The notes under the pieces: model-generated
Database searches by the model: none
What the model saw: the letters and a program-made list of their open reading frames with translations, nothing else
What the model was told of the DNA's origin: nothing
Made by a program: the position numbers and the translations under genes
Shown here: positions 1 to 6,812 of the stretch, one piece after another
Position numbering within the stretch: position 1 is the stretch's first letter
Layout of the letters: each line of letters starts with the position of its first letter
Assembly: GCA_001828545.1 (NCBI GenBank)
Contig: MHYW01000099.1
Span: forward strand, 11,241 to 30,925
Source of the DNA: Planctomycetes bacterium RIFCSPHIGHO2_12_FULL_52_36
GTDB taxonomy: Bacteria; Planctomycetota; Brocadiia; Brocadiales; Bathyanammoxibiaceae
Length of the DNA stretch: 19,685 bases
Direction: 5' to 3'

Positions 1-186
1 GCGGGTGGAGAGCTTGAAGTCCCCAAAGTATCTATCATGTAGCGGGTCAAAGGCCGTATACGGTTCTTCCTTTTCAGGGACCTTTATGCCGGGTCTGTCT
101 TGTGCAAGGATATTTGTTGCCGGGAGAGGTAAAGATAATAAAATGAAGAAAAGGATAGCAAAGGCGACAGATGGGTTTTTAGCCAC
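1..186 (-). CDS. Partial exported protein, N-terminus only
   Basis: The reading frame starts with GTG at 184-186, has a good ribosome site (GGAGGG at 191-196) and stays open for 62 codons to the window edge. The N-terminus begins with a short stretch containing Lys3, then a hydrophobic segment at about residues 8-28, ending near an LAQD sequence that looks like a signal-peptidase site. The mature part is polar and ends at the edge with FDPLHDRYFGDFKLSTR. I do not recognise the family. It is divergent from the peptidase gene at 480, so both promoters should lie in 187-479. The signal peptide and start are seen directly; export is inferred. Confidence 0.7.
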   Translation of the reverse strand, partial: MAKNPSVAFAILFFILLSLPLPATNILAQDRPGIKVPEKEEPYTAFDPLHDRYFGDFKLSTR

Positions 187-342
187 GTCTCCCTCCGTTA
201 CTGGGGGCCGCACTCTAGTTTTCTGTGCCAGGGAACTTAGGATTACAAGTGTAAGCTGGAGTAAACTATACAAAGAAATTTCACCGTTGTCAAACGAAAA
301 TTCCAGTTTTAGACCCATCTCTGTCCATATTTTTGTATTGAG

Positions 343-371
343 TTGTTTCAATGTCTTATGGTAAATATTAT
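343..371 (+). promoter_or_regulatory. Weak candidate promoter for the M23 peptidase gene
   Basis: TTGTTT (343-348) and TATTAT (366-371) are separated by 17 bases in the AT-rich gap before the gene at 480. The -35 match is poor. No other feature except a degenerate palindrome was seen in the 187-479 gap. Confidence 0.25.
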
Positions 372-390
372 ATGGAATTCTGTCCATAAA

Positions 391-414
391 AGGGGTACGT
401 TGCAACGTGCCTCT
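391..414. repeat. Degenerate palindromic repeat
   Basis: A perfect 12-base core (ACGTTGCAACGT) is flanked by imperfect AGGGG/CCTCT arms. It looks like a decayed member of the GTAGGGG...CCCCTAC family seen at 8779, 14514, 16752 and 18998. Confidence 0.5.
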
Positions 415-479
415 ACATTTACTCCTGATTCTATTTGAACAATGGGTGACATCCCTACTCAGACGTATATTAAGCACTT

Positions 480-1589
480 ATGAAGCTCGTTGCCAGCATA
501 ACAACAATAGTGTATTTCTTTACACTGGCTAGTGGCACTACGGAGGGATTAGCAATAACCTTGCCAGTGGAAGGTCTCTCCTATTCTGAGTTCCCTAGTG
601 ATGAGGAGGAGAGGGTTCCGACTACCGACCCAAGGTACTGGTATTCCACGGCGTACTGCGGGAAGTACCTGGGATACTGGCAGAGCCGGGGGGAGGGTAG
701 CGGCAGCCATCCTGGGGTGGATATTAGGGTTGGGATTGGCACCCCCATAAAGGCCATAGCCAGGGGGAAGGTAGTCAGGACGGGGGCCATGTGGCGATGG
801 GGGGACATTGTAATTATTAGGCACATTAATATGCCGGGCGTGCCCAAGGGAGGGCCTATATACTCCATTTATGCCCATCTTAGCAAGATAAGCGTAGAAG
901 AGGGAGATGAGGTGGAAGAGGGTGTAATTATTGGACTTAGCGGTGACACCGGGATTAGCAATATCCCCCATCTACACTTCCAGATAGATAGACATGTAAA
1001 AGGTGCCGAGCACCCCTTCTTCCCTGAGAGAAAGGGTCAGTGTTTTAAATGCGAGTGGCTTGACCCTATGCATGTAGTGAATCACGCCGATACGGATGGT
1101 CAAGTAAGAAGACACACCATTAACCCTATAAAGTATATCTCAGAATTTAAAGACTATAGGCCGAAAGAACAGGTCAATAGCAATAGGCCCTTGAAAATGG
1201 GCTCTACTAGCCTGGAGGAGGGAGGGTTATACAAGGACAGCGGCTCAGAGATATATCTGTATCTAGATGATCTTCTACACTTAATACCCGATACTATAAC
1301 CCTCTCCATACTTATGAGTGGCAGAGCCACCTCCGAAGATAACCCCACGAATCAGGTTACAAAGGTCCCCGGCCAGGTACTCTTTACGATACCTCACGTG
1401 CAAGACATCCCTCCACTACGCAATGGTCTCCTCGTAAAAGGTGAGGGACCAGAGGTTTACATCATCCAGGAAAGAGAGAAGAAACTATGGCATCCACGCA
1501 CCCAAGGTAATAAGAGCGGAGATAATCATGCCGAAATCACCCTCGTCCCAGAATGGGTATTGGAATCCATCCCCACCACGGACCAGTAA
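480..1589 (+). CDS. Secreted M23/LytM-type metallopeptidase with C-terminal repeats
   Basis: This 369-residue protein is predicted to cut peptidoglycan cross-bridges outside the inner membrane. The N-terminus is a hydrophobic signal-like segment (residues 3-26). The zinc-peptidase core has the M23 signature: H77xxxD81 (HPGVD), YAHL with H133, and H164-L-H166 (HLHF). Zn ligands should be H77, D81 and H166, with H133/H164 catalytic. The C-terminal third has two similar units, one around IYLYLDDLLHLIPD and one around GPEVYIIQEREKKLW, resembling the G-P-x-V-Y-x-I-x-x-x-x-K-x-W repeats of some surface proteins. An in-frame stop at 471-473 fixes ATG 480 as the first start, but there is no clear ribosome site. 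It is followed by an orphan dapF end. Confidence 0.85.
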   Translation: MKLVASITTIVYFFTLASGTTEGLAITLPVEGLSYSEFPSDEEERVPTTDPRYWYSTAYCGKYLGYWQSRGEGSGSHPGVDIRVGIGTPIKAIARGKVVRTGAMWRWGDIVIIRHINMPGVPKGGPIYSIYAHLSKISVEEGDEVEEGVIIGLSGDTGISNIPHLHFQIDRHVKGAEHPFFPERKGQCFKCEWLDPMHVVNHADTDGQVRRHTINPIKYISEFKDYRPKEQVNSNRPLKMGSTSLEEGGLYKDSGSEIYLYLDDLLHLIPDTITLSILMSGRATSEDNPTNQVTKVPGQVLFTIPHVQDIPPLRNGLLVKGEGPEVYIIQEREKKLWHPRTQGNKSGDNHAEITLVPEWVLESIPTTDQ

Positions 1590-1621
1590 TTTTTGGAAAG
1601 CCCTCTTCGTCAAACCTGTAA

Positions 1622-1711
1622 GGGGTGGACTTGGAACTGGAATGGGCCAAGTCAGGAGACGTCTACATGACCGGCCCGGCAGAGGAGGTGTTCAGTGGGG
1701 AGTATATTGAT
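1622..1711 (+). pseudogene. dapF: Orphan 3' end of diaminopimelate epimerase (dapF remnant)
   Basis: One frame reads LELEWAKSGDVYMTGPAEEV then FSGEY, which matches the conserved C-terminus of diaminopimelate epimerase (typically ...W...VYMTGPA..VFEGE). A stop codon at 1619-1621 lies directly upstream in frame, so no gene body is attached. The frame continues past the expected end into the palindrome at 1712-1737 and stops after about 12 palindrome-derived codons. No dapF body is present elsewhere in the window. The family assignment rests on this short motif only. Confidence 0.65.
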
Positions 1712-1737
1712 GTAGGGACAGACCTTCAGGTCTGTCC
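1712..1737. repeat. Palindromic repeat after dapF remnant
   Basis: The arms GGACAGACCT (1716-1725) and AGGTCTGTCC (1728-1737) are perfect 10-base complements with a 2-base loop, preceded by GTAG. The short T-rich stretch that follows (TCTTTGTT) could make it act as a terminator. Confidence 0.75.
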
Positions 1738-1774
1738 TCTTTGTTGCCACTAAAATGATGGTACTATACGGCGT

Positions 1775-1803
1775 GGACAGGTCTAAAGACCTGTCCCTCC
1801 TAC
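1775..1803. repeat. Palindromic repeat after acyl-CoA synthetase remnant
   Basis: The arms GGACAGGTCT (1775-1784) and AGACCTGTCC (1787-1796) are perfect complements with a 2-base loop, followed by CTCCTAC. On the minus strand it directly follows the orphan synthetase end that stops at 1817. Confidence 0.75.
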
Positions 1804-1816
1804 ATTCTGGAAGCTG

Positions 1817-1882
1817 TTAGAGGTCACGCTTCAGTATCTTCCCCGTCGGCCCGTGGGGGAGTTCCTTGCTTTGGACTTGGGC
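1817..1882 (-). pseudogene. Orphan copy of acyl-CoA synthetase 3' end
   Basis: The minus-strand frame reads QVQSKELPHGPTGKILKRDL then stop (1817-1819). The intact gene at 2745-4232 ends FRKELPHGPTGKVLKRAL. The last 17 codons, stop included, match at 43 of 51 bases. The differences are mostly synonymous or conservative, so this is a diverged homologous end and not a recent perfect duplication. It lies just after hepT, on the same strand as the intact gene, mntA and hepT. Confidence 0.85.
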
Positions 1883-1908
1883 CTGCTTAATGTCCCTACT
1901 GCGTCCCA

Positions 1909-2325
1909 TCATCTTTTAGTCCTAAGAAACTCTACTATTTCCGCCTTAAATCCAGCAAAGTCCTCTATGTTCTTTTTGAGGTGAGAAAAAACTTTCCTAT
2001 CTTCTACGTCTCCGTACCTGTGCACCAGTATGTTGCGAAATGCCTTCATACTGCGTAACTTTCTCAACAGCTCAGTTGAGATTACGTTTTTATTCTCTAA
2101 TCTCTCCAGAACATCTTCCTCGCTAGAGGGTAGGCCCAGCTTTAATTCTGCCACCAAAACATTGCAAACGTCTAATACAGCCTCTATTGCTACTTGAAGG
2201 AGCCTTTCACACGCCCTCTTCTTTTCTCCTCTGTAATCAGAGAAGCTTTTGGGTCTAATATCTTTAAGTTCAGTAACGTAGCCCTCCATCTCGGCAAGTT
2301 TCGTCAGTATCTTTTCTTTATCCAC
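1909..2325 (-). CDS. hepT: HepT-like HEPN RNase toxin
   Basis: This all-alpha HEPN protein of 138 residues is the expected toxin (RNase) of a MntA/HepT (type VII) toxin-antitoxin pair. The catalytic R-x4-H-x-Y motif is seen as R97-N-I-L-V-H102-R-Y104. In characterised systems the Tyr is AMPylated by MntA, which silences the RNase; Tyr104 is the equivalent here. The GTG start (2323-2325) lies inside the last codons of mntA, an 8-base overlap implying translational coupling. On the minus strand it is followed at once by a remnant of the acyl-CoA synthetase 3' end, so the pair sits between two copies of that gene's terminus. Family call is strong; activity is inferred. Confidence 0.88.
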   Translation of the reverse strand: MDKEKILTKLAEMEGYVTELKDIRPKSFSDYRGEKKRACERLLQVAIEAVLDVCNVLVAELKLGLPSSEEDVLERLENKNVISTELLRKLRSMKAFRNILVHRYGDVEDRKVFSHLKKNIEDFAGFKAEIVEFLRTKR

Positions 2326-2692
2326 GGGCTACCACGTCAAGATAAGTTAAGTATGCCTTTTTGTATTGCTCAAAGTCCTTTACAGTCTCTAAGGCAATCT
2401 TGTAAAGGAAGTCTTCGTCCTTGCATAAAAGTACATTCCCCTCTTTGAGGACCCTTATTTTAATATACATGGGTAGCATCTGGAATACCTGTACGTCAAT
2501 GTTGTCGCTTATAGTTGAGTATTCTAGCCTTTTGCTGAAAGAGTTCTTTTCGTGCTTGAGGACAAGGCAGACGTCAACGTCCGAGGTAGTTTTTACGCGG
2601 CCCCTGGCATGGCTACCAAAGAGTAGAACGGCAACTATCTCTTTATCCTTTTTGGCAAGGGAGAGTAGTTTATTTAGACGGTCATTTCTCAT
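2318..2692 (-). CDS. mntA: MntA-like minimal nucleotidyltransferase antitoxin
   Basis: At 124 residues this is a minimal polymerase-beta-fold nucleotidyltransferase. It carries the GSx10DxD signature: G26-S27, then D38 and D40, with a third acidic residue at D66 (NIDVQVF). Family members AMPylate the partner HepT toxin at the Tyr of its R-x4-H-x-Y motif. All three catalytic Asp are present, so it should be active. It begins 52 bases after the acyl-CoA synthetase stop, on the same strand and without an obvious ribosome site, and overlaps hepT by 8 bases. It may therefore depend on read-through from the synthetase transcript. Confidence 0.88.
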   Translation of the reverse strand: MRNDRLNKLLSLAKKDKEIVAVLLFGSHARGRVKTTSDVDVCLVLKHEKNSFSKRLEYSTISDNIDVQVFQMLPMYIKIRVLKEGNVLLCKDEDFLYKIALETVKDFEQYKKAYLTYLDVVARG

Positions 2693-2744
2693 AGCAGGAG
2701 TATTTTACGCTTCTGTATGAGGATAGGCAATAGTTTGCCGGATA

Positions 2745-4232
2745 TTAAAGCGCCCTCTTTAGTACCTTCCCCGTAGGCCCGTGGGGGAGTTCCTTGCGAA
2801 ATTCAAAGAGGCGGGGGACCTTGTAGTGGGGGAGGTGCTGGTGGCAGTATTCCCTGAGTTGGTCTTCGCTTAGTGGAGTATCACTGTGGCACACCACGTA
2901 GGCCTTGGGTACCTCTCCCCTGAGTCTGTCTGGTACGCCTACCACTGCCACCTCAAAGACTCCGGAATGGCGGCTTATGATGTCTTCTATCTCCGCAGGG
3001 GCGACGTTCTCGCCGCTTATAATGATGAGTTCTTTCTTCCTGCCGGTGATTTTGAGGAACCCCTCCTCATCAAGCCTGCCTATGTCGCCCGTCTTCAGCC
3101 AGCCCTCCGGGGTGATGGTCTCCCGTGTAAGTTCCGGTAGGTTCAGGTAGCCCTTCATAATGTTTGGACCCCTGACCCATATATCTCCCTCTTTTCCGGG
3201 AGGTAGGCCGTGGTAGTCTTCCCCTATTATCCTTACCTCCACGTTAGGTAAGGGATGTCCTGCCGTACCGTATTTATAGGATTCGGGGGTGTTCACGGAG
3301 ACTATGGGAGAGGCCTCGGTAAGGCCGTAGCCCTCCAGGAGGGGTACGGAGAATATCTTCTGGAAGGCGTTGAGCAGTTCCATAGGTACTGGTTCGCCAC
3401 CCGTAACGGCCAGCCTCAGGCTGGAGAGGTCATGGGTGGAGGTCTGTGCGGTCCTGACTACGGCCTTGTACATGGAGGGGATGGCAAGGAGGAACGTAAC
3501 CTTCTCTTTCTCTATACTCTCCAGCACCCTGGGGCCTGAGAAGCGGCTAATGTACACTACGCTTGCCCCGAAGAGGAGGGGCATGACCAGTGTGACCGTG
3601 AAGGCAAAGGTGTGGAAGAGGGGTATAACCCCCAGGAATATGTCTCTATCACTGAAACCGAATGGTAAGAAACAGCCCTCAAGGTTGCTCAGCACGTTCT
3701 TATGGGTGAGCATCACCCCCTTGGGGTTGGCACTGGTGCCGGAGGTATAAAAGATGGCCGCAATATCCTCTTCTCTTAACGGAACTGGTGGTGCCAGTGA
3801 GGAGACAGCGGGTAAGGGGGGTATCTGGTCCAGATATATGCACTCCTTCACTACCCCACCTACAAGGTCTTTAAATGAGCTACTGGTTATAATACTCTCT
3901 ATAGATGAGTCCTTTACAACGTAGGCTATCTGCAGAGGAGAAAATAAGGGGTTAATTATGACAGGGGTTATGCCATTAAAGAGGAGGGCAAAGTAGCTGG
4001 CCACGAATTCCCTGGAATTGGGCAGGCATAGACCCGCCTTGGTCTGGAGTCCGCCTGAGCCTACCCTTGAGCTGGGCGAAGGGACGGATACCCCCAATTT
4101 CTGAAAAATCGCTGACAGGTCAGACGCTAGCTTAAGGAGCTCTCCATAAGAGATAGCCCCTTTCTCGTCAACGATGGCCGTCTTTTGGGAGAAAGACTTA
4201 CAGCACTGGAAGAATTTTTCCGTAAGCGACAT
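2745..4232 (-). CDS. Acyl-CoA synthetase (AMP-forming, long-chain fatty acid type)
   Basis: This 495-residue member of the ANL adenylating superfamily activates a carboxylic acid, probably a fatty acid, to acyl-AMP and then acyl-CoA. Motifs in order: YTSGTSANPKGVMLTHKN (P-loop), GYGLTEASP, GDIWVRGPNIMKGY, KTGDIG, GRKKELIIISGENV (hinge and A8) and PTGKVLKRAL with the catalytic Lys of A10. The exact substrate cannot be read. Residues 49-61 (SVPSPSSRVGSGG) are encoded by a palindromic repeat in the N-terminal domain, where relatives pass straight from a 'GD.V' turn into 'LPNS'. It starts 5 bases after the TraR/DksA-like gene and is probably cotranscribed from the promoter at 4755-4783. Downstream come mntA-hepT and a second copy of its own 3' end. 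Confidence 0.9.
   Translation of the reverse strand: MSLTEKFFQCCKSFSQKTAIVDEKGAISYGELLKLASDLSAIFQKLGVSVPSPSSRVGSGGLQTKAGLCLPNSREFVASYFALLFNGITPVIINPLFSPLQIAYVVKDSSIESIITSSSFKDLVGGVVKECIYLDQIPPLPAVSSLAPPVPLREEDIAAIFYTSGTSANPKGVMLTHKNVLSNLEGCFLPFGFSDRDIFLGVIPLFHTFAFTVTLVMPLLFGASVVYISRFSGPRVLESIEKEKVTFLLAIPSMYKAVVRTAQTSTHDLSSLRLAVTGGEPVPMELLNAFQKIFSVPLLEGYGLTEASPIVSVNTPESYKYGTAGHPLPNVEVRIIGEDYHGLPPGKEGDIWVRGPNIMKGYLNLPELTRETITPEGWLKTGDIGRLDEEGFLKITGRKKELIIISGENVAPAEIEDIISRHSGVFEVAVVGVPDRLRGEVPKAYVVCHSDTPLSEDQLREYCHQHLPHYKVPRLFEFRKELPHGPTGKVLKRAL
4050..4088. repeat. In-frame palindromic insertion in acyl-CoA synthetase
   Basis: The outer arms TCCG/CGGA enclose an inner CCCTT...AAGGG hairpin. It has the same nested words as the lpxD insertion at 7243-7281 and the tail of the YkgJ-like gene near 14945. 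It encodes 13 residues (49-61) without breaking the frame. Confidence 0.7.
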
Positions 4233-4237
4233 GGCCC

Positions 4238-4729
4238 CTAATTGGGGGAGTGCTCCTGTTCAAGCTCTTCCAAGCTGAACGTTGAACCCTTTTTGGTCTC
4301 TTCTTCCTCGCCCTCGGTGGCCTCAGGCTCCTCTTCCACTAGATAGGCAAGCCTTTCTGATCCTATACCCAGCCTGTACTCCTCCTCCTCTTCCTCTTTG
4401 CATTTTACGCAAAGGGTAGCAAAAGGCAGGGCTTTTAACCTATGCCTGGGAATCATCGTCCCGCAGTTCTTGCATACACCGTATCTGCCGGAATGTATCC
4501 TCGCCAGGGCATCTTCAATCTGCCTGAGTTCCTGGACCTCGCACTCAGCCATCTGGAGGGTAAGTTCATCTCCGATAGTGCTGGAGGCTATGTCTATTAC
4601 GTCAGGTAGCCGGGACCCCCCAGATTCCCTATACTCCTGTAGCCTGCGATGTATCTCCCTCAAGAGGCGGTTTCTCCTTGTGGAGAGGCGGGCCTCAATT
4701 TCTTTTAATAGCTTCTTCTGAATTGGCAT
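4238..4729 (-). CDS. TraR/DksA-type zinc-finger protein
   Basis: This 163-residue protein has an N-terminal coiled-coil (residues 5-80, rich in Arg/Glu/Leu) and a four-cysteine zinc finger, C86-K-N-C89 ... C107-V-K-C110, as in the TraR/DksA family that binds RNA polymerase through the secondary channel. It has a long acidic C-terminal tail (about 111-163, with runs of Glu) that classical DksA lacks. The DksA coiled-coil tip 'DxxDxA' appears as the looser DVIDIA at residues 43-48. A strong GAGGAGG ribosome site lies 8 bases before the ATG, and a good promoter is at 4755-4783. It heads a probable operon with the acyl-CoA synthetase. A regulatory role in transcription is inferred. Confidence 0.85.
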   Translation of the reverse strand: MPIQKKLLKEIEARLSTRRNRLLREIHRRLQEYRESGGSRLPDVIDIASSTIGDELTLQMAECEVQELRQIEDALARIHSGRYGVCKNCGTMIPRHRLKALPFATLCVKCKEEEEEEYRLGIGSERLAYLVEEEPEATEGEEEETKKGSTFSLEELEQEHSPN

Positions 4730-4754
4730 CGTAGAACCTCCTCACTATTGAAAC

Positions 4755-4783
4755 AATATAACCGATTTTGGCCTGTTTGTAAA
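4755..4783 (-). promoter_or_regulatory. Sigma-70-type promoter for the TraR/DksA operon
   Basis: On the minus strand, TTTACA (4778-4783) and TATATT (4755-4760) are 17 bases apart, about 25 bases upstream of the ATG at 4729. Confidence 0.55.
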
Positions 4784-4833
4784 CAGTTTTTTTGGGAGGA
4801 TTCTCTGTGTAAGACTCTATTCTGGAATAGTTT

Positions 4834-4908
4834 GAGAGCAGTAAGCAACATACACCAGGCAGTAGGCATTATGTACTGCCTACTTCTTACTGCATACTGC
4901 TTACTCTC
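4834..4908. repeat. Heptamer quasi-tandem tract with inverted structure
   Basis: GAGAGCAGTAAGCA (from 4834) faces TGCTTACTCTC (ending 4908), with an inner hairpin GGCAGTA (4858-4864)/TACTGCC (4874-4880). From 4874 the right half steps in 7-base words: TACTGCC, TACTTCT, TACTGCA, TACTGCT, TACTCTC. It fills the gap between the sulfur-carrier gene and the promoter of the TraR/DksA operon and codes for nothing visible. Confidence 0.7.
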
Positions 4909-4909
4909 T

Positions 4910-5224
4910 TTAATTTGGACACGGCAACGCCGTGCCCCTACCTGACACTAACCCCCCGGCAATAGCCGGGACTATACTTATCTGGTCACCGTCTTTGACA
5001 GGGGTGTCCTGGTTCTTCTGGAAGCGGATATCCTCATCATTGACATAGAAGTTTATAAACCGTCGTAACTGCCCCTTCTCATCGCAGAGGCGGTTCTTAA
5101 TACCTGGGTAGCTAGACTCCAGATTACTTATAACCTCCTTAATGGTACAACCAGAGGCCTCTACCTCCTCTGCACCACTGGTGAGGGTCCTAAGGGGTGT
5201 TGGTATCCTTACGGTAACTGGCAT
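4910..5224 (-). CDS. ThiS/MoaD-family sulfur carrier protein with extended C-terminus
   Basis: This is a ubiquitin-fold sulfur carrier of the ThiS/MoaD group: VRIPTPLRTLT strand, an NDEDIR turn and a VPAIAGG end. In this family the terminal Gly-Gly is adenylated and converted to a thiocarboxylate that donates sulfur. Here Gly90-Gly91 is not terminal; 13 further residues (LVSGRGTALPCPN) follow, largely encoded by the palindromic repeat at 4917-4941. The carrier would therefore need proteolytic trimming, or it is impaired. It lies 89 bases after the threonine synthase homologue, with an AAAGGAG ribosome site, under the same SAM riboswitch. A role in making a sulfur amino acid is inferred from that context. 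No adenylating E1-like partner or JAMM protease is in the window. Confidence 0.85.
   Translation of the reverse strand: MPVTVRIPTPLRTLTSGAEEVEASGCTIKEVISNLESSYPGIKNRLCDEKGQLRRFINFYVNDEDIRFQKNQDTPVKDGDQISIVPAIAGGLVSGRGTALPCPN
4917..4941. repeat. Palindromic repeat forming the sulfur carrier's C-terminal tail
   Basis: CACGGC/GCCGTG arms are followed by CCCCTAC, a member of the GTAGGGGCACG... family. It overlaps the last coding triplets of the ThiS-like gene and supplies its stop region. Confidence 0.75.
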
Positions 5225-5313
5225 AGTAAACTCTCCTTTAATCCTTTATTCCTGCCTGGGAGCGGCAGGACCGCTTTTTTGCTATCTGTCGGGGCTACCG
5301 CCCCAACAAAGGC

Positions 5314-6612
5314 TCATGACTTTGTACCTACGGTATCCTTCCGCTTCTGTGCCCTTTTTGCCCCGGCAGGAACGGCCTTACCTTCCCTCTCCATAAGGGC
5401 ATCAAAGTCCTCTAGCTTTGCAGTGATTATCTTGGGTGATACGAGTCTGCCTATCACAGCCTCCTGGGTCTTCAGCCCGATACCGGTAATGCTTATAACT
5501 ATGGACTCGTCCCTGGGGATCCTTTCCTGTTCCAGCAGCTTCTTTGTAACGGCCACCGTAACACCCCCAGCCGTCTCAGTGAAGATGCCTTCAGTAGTGG
5601 CCAGGAGTTTTATCCCCTCCACTACCAGTTCTTCGTCACTAACGTCCTCGGCCCAACCGCCACTATCCCTGATAGCCTTTACGGCATGGTAGCCATCGGC
5701 GGGGTTGCCAATAGCAATGGACTGGGCAATGGTGTTGGGTTTTACGGGCTTGATGTTATCCCATCCGCTTTTTACCGCAGTGGAGATGGGCGAGCTCCCC
5801 GAGGCCTGAGCCCCGTAAATTTTGGTGCCAGAATCCTTTATGAAACCAAGCAGGGCAAACTCCTTGATTGCCTTAACTATCTTCAGGACGAGGGAGCCAC
5901 CTGCCATGGGCGCCACAATATGCTTGGGGACCTTCCAGCCCAGTTGCTCCAGAATCTCGTAACCAAAGGTCTTGGACCCCTCGGCGTAAAATGGCCTCAT
6001 GTTTATATTGGCGAAGGCCCAACCGTACTTCCCTGCTATTTCGGAACACAGGCGATTGACGCCGTCATAATTACCATTAATACTAATGACATTAGGACCA
6101 TAGATAAGGGTGCCTATAATCTTACCCTGTTCTATGTTGGATGGCATGAAGATATAGCTCTCAAGTCCTGCCTGGGCGGCCTGGGCGGCTATGGAGTTGC
6201 CCAGGTTACCTGTGGTGGCGCAGGCCACCGTCTTGAAGCCAAATTCCTTAGACTTTGATAGGGCCACCGAGACCACACGGTCCTTGAAACTCCAGGTGGG
6301 GTAGTTTACCGAGTCATTCTTTATGTAAAGCTCTTTCACTCCCAGAACCCTTGCTAGATTGTCGGCCTTTATAAGGGGGGTAAACCCGACCTGGACACCG
6401 ACGGTGGGCTCTCCATCCAGGGGGAGGAGCTCCTTGTACCTCCACATGTTTTTAGGTCTGGAGGCAATGACTTCCTTTGTCAGACACTTCTTTATGGCCT
6501 CATAGTCGTATTCCACCTCCAGCGGGCCAAAACAGAAACTGCATACGTGGATAGGCTCCTTTGGGTAGACCTCCCCACACTCCCGGCACTTCAAACCCTT
6601 AACGAACCCCAT
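5314..6612 (-). CDS. thrC: Threonine synthase family PLP enzyme (SAM-riboswitch controlled)
   Basis: This 432-residue fold-type II PLP enzyme normally converts O-phosphohomoserine to threonine. An N-terminal zinc ribbon (C9, C12, C24, C27) is followed by the PLP site WSFKDR with Lys110, the phosphate loop TTGNLGNS, PMAGGS, and TAGGVT near the C-terminus. The start has a clear AAGGAG ribosome site 7 bases upstream. Its leader contains a SAM-I riboswitch, and the next gene encodes a ThiS-like sulfur carrier. Both are unexpected for a pure threonine gene. They suggest that this homologue may form homocysteine, or otherwise serve sulfur amino-acid synthesis, from phosphohomoserine. The family call is strong; the altered reaction is a hypothesis. 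Confidence 0.9.
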   Translation of the reverse strand: MGFVKGLKCRECGEVYPKEPIHVCSFCFGPLEVEYDYEAIKKCLTKEVIASRPKNMWRYKELLPLDGEPTVGVQVGFTPLIKADNLARVLGVKELYIKNDSVNYPTWSFKDRVVSVALSKSKEFGFKTVACATTGNLGNSIAAQAAQAGLESYIFMPSNIEQGKIIGTLIYGPNVISINGNYDGVNRLCSEIAGKYGWAFANINMRPFYAEGSKTFGYEILEQLGWKVPKHIVAPMAGGSLVLKIVKAIKEFALLGFIKDSGTKIYGAQASGSSPISTAVKSGWDNIKPVKPNTIAQSIAIGNPADGYHAVKAIRDSGGWAEDVSDEELVVEGIKLLATTEGIFTETAGGVTVAVTKKLLEQERIPRDESIVISITGIGLKTQEAVIGRLVSPKIITAKLEDFDALMEREGKAVPAGAKRAQKRKDTVGTKS

Positions 6613-6658
6613 CTCTTTCTCCTTGATAATAGATTAAAAATTCCGGAGGGGGGCCATT

Positions 6659-6693
6659 AAAAAAACTGCCTCTTCCCTGGGATAAGAAGAGGC
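6659..6693 (-). terminator. Intrinsic terminator of the SAM riboswitch
   Basis: On the minus strand a GCCTCTT/AAGAGGC stem (6687-6693 with 6668-6674) is followed by seven T. It lies just after the aptamer and before the thrC ribosome site, as expected for transcription attenuation by SAM. Confidence 0.85.
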
Positions 6694-6725
6694 TTGTCAT
6701 CTCATCTTATCTCCCAAGGCTCCTT

Positions 6726-6744
6726 CCCTTCGTTACACTCAGGG
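6726..6744. repeat. Palindromic repeat inside riboswitch P4
   Basis: CCCTTCGTTACACTCAGGG closely resembles the inner part of the lpxD insertion (CCCTTCGCTACGCTCAAGGG at 7248-7267). It lies between CAAGG and CCTTG, which close P4. Confidence 0.65.
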
Positions 6745-6788
6745 CTCGCCTGGACCTTGTAGGAGTTAGCACCTGCATCCATCCGCCT

Positions 6789-6812
6789 CCCTGAACCTAG
6801 TATGGTTCAGGG
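6789..6812. repeat. Palindromic arm in riboswitch P3
   Basis: CCCTGAACC (6789-6797) pairs with GGTTCAGGG (6804-6812). The same words occur in the ribE insertion at 17445-17469, so this arm may also be repeat-derived. Confidence 0.5.

Noticed and set aside
5..364. Plus-strand open frame of 119 codons
   Set aside because: It is antisense to the signal-peptide gene at 1-186 and continues into an AT-rich spacer; composition is Ser/Val-rich shadow sequence with no recognisable domain.
549..971. Minus-strand open frame opposite the M23 peptidase
   Set aside because: Pro/Gly-rich reverse translation of a well-supported metallopeptidase; no motif of its own.
1441..1710. Alternative plus-strand frame spanning the peptidase end and the dapF remnant
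   Set aside because: It is out of frame with both the peptidase and the DapF motif and has no recognisable content.
1712..1803. Two nearby similar palindromes that might be a CRISPR-like repeat pair
   Set aside because: The arms differ between the two, there are only two units and no array of regular spacers; they belong to the dispersed palindromic family.
5261..5280. AGCGG/CCGCT hairpin followed by six T on the plus strand, looking like a terminator
   Set aside because: Both flanking genes are on the minus strand and no plus-strand gene precedes it; more likely part of the palindromic repeat background in the thrC-thiS gap (5251-5303).
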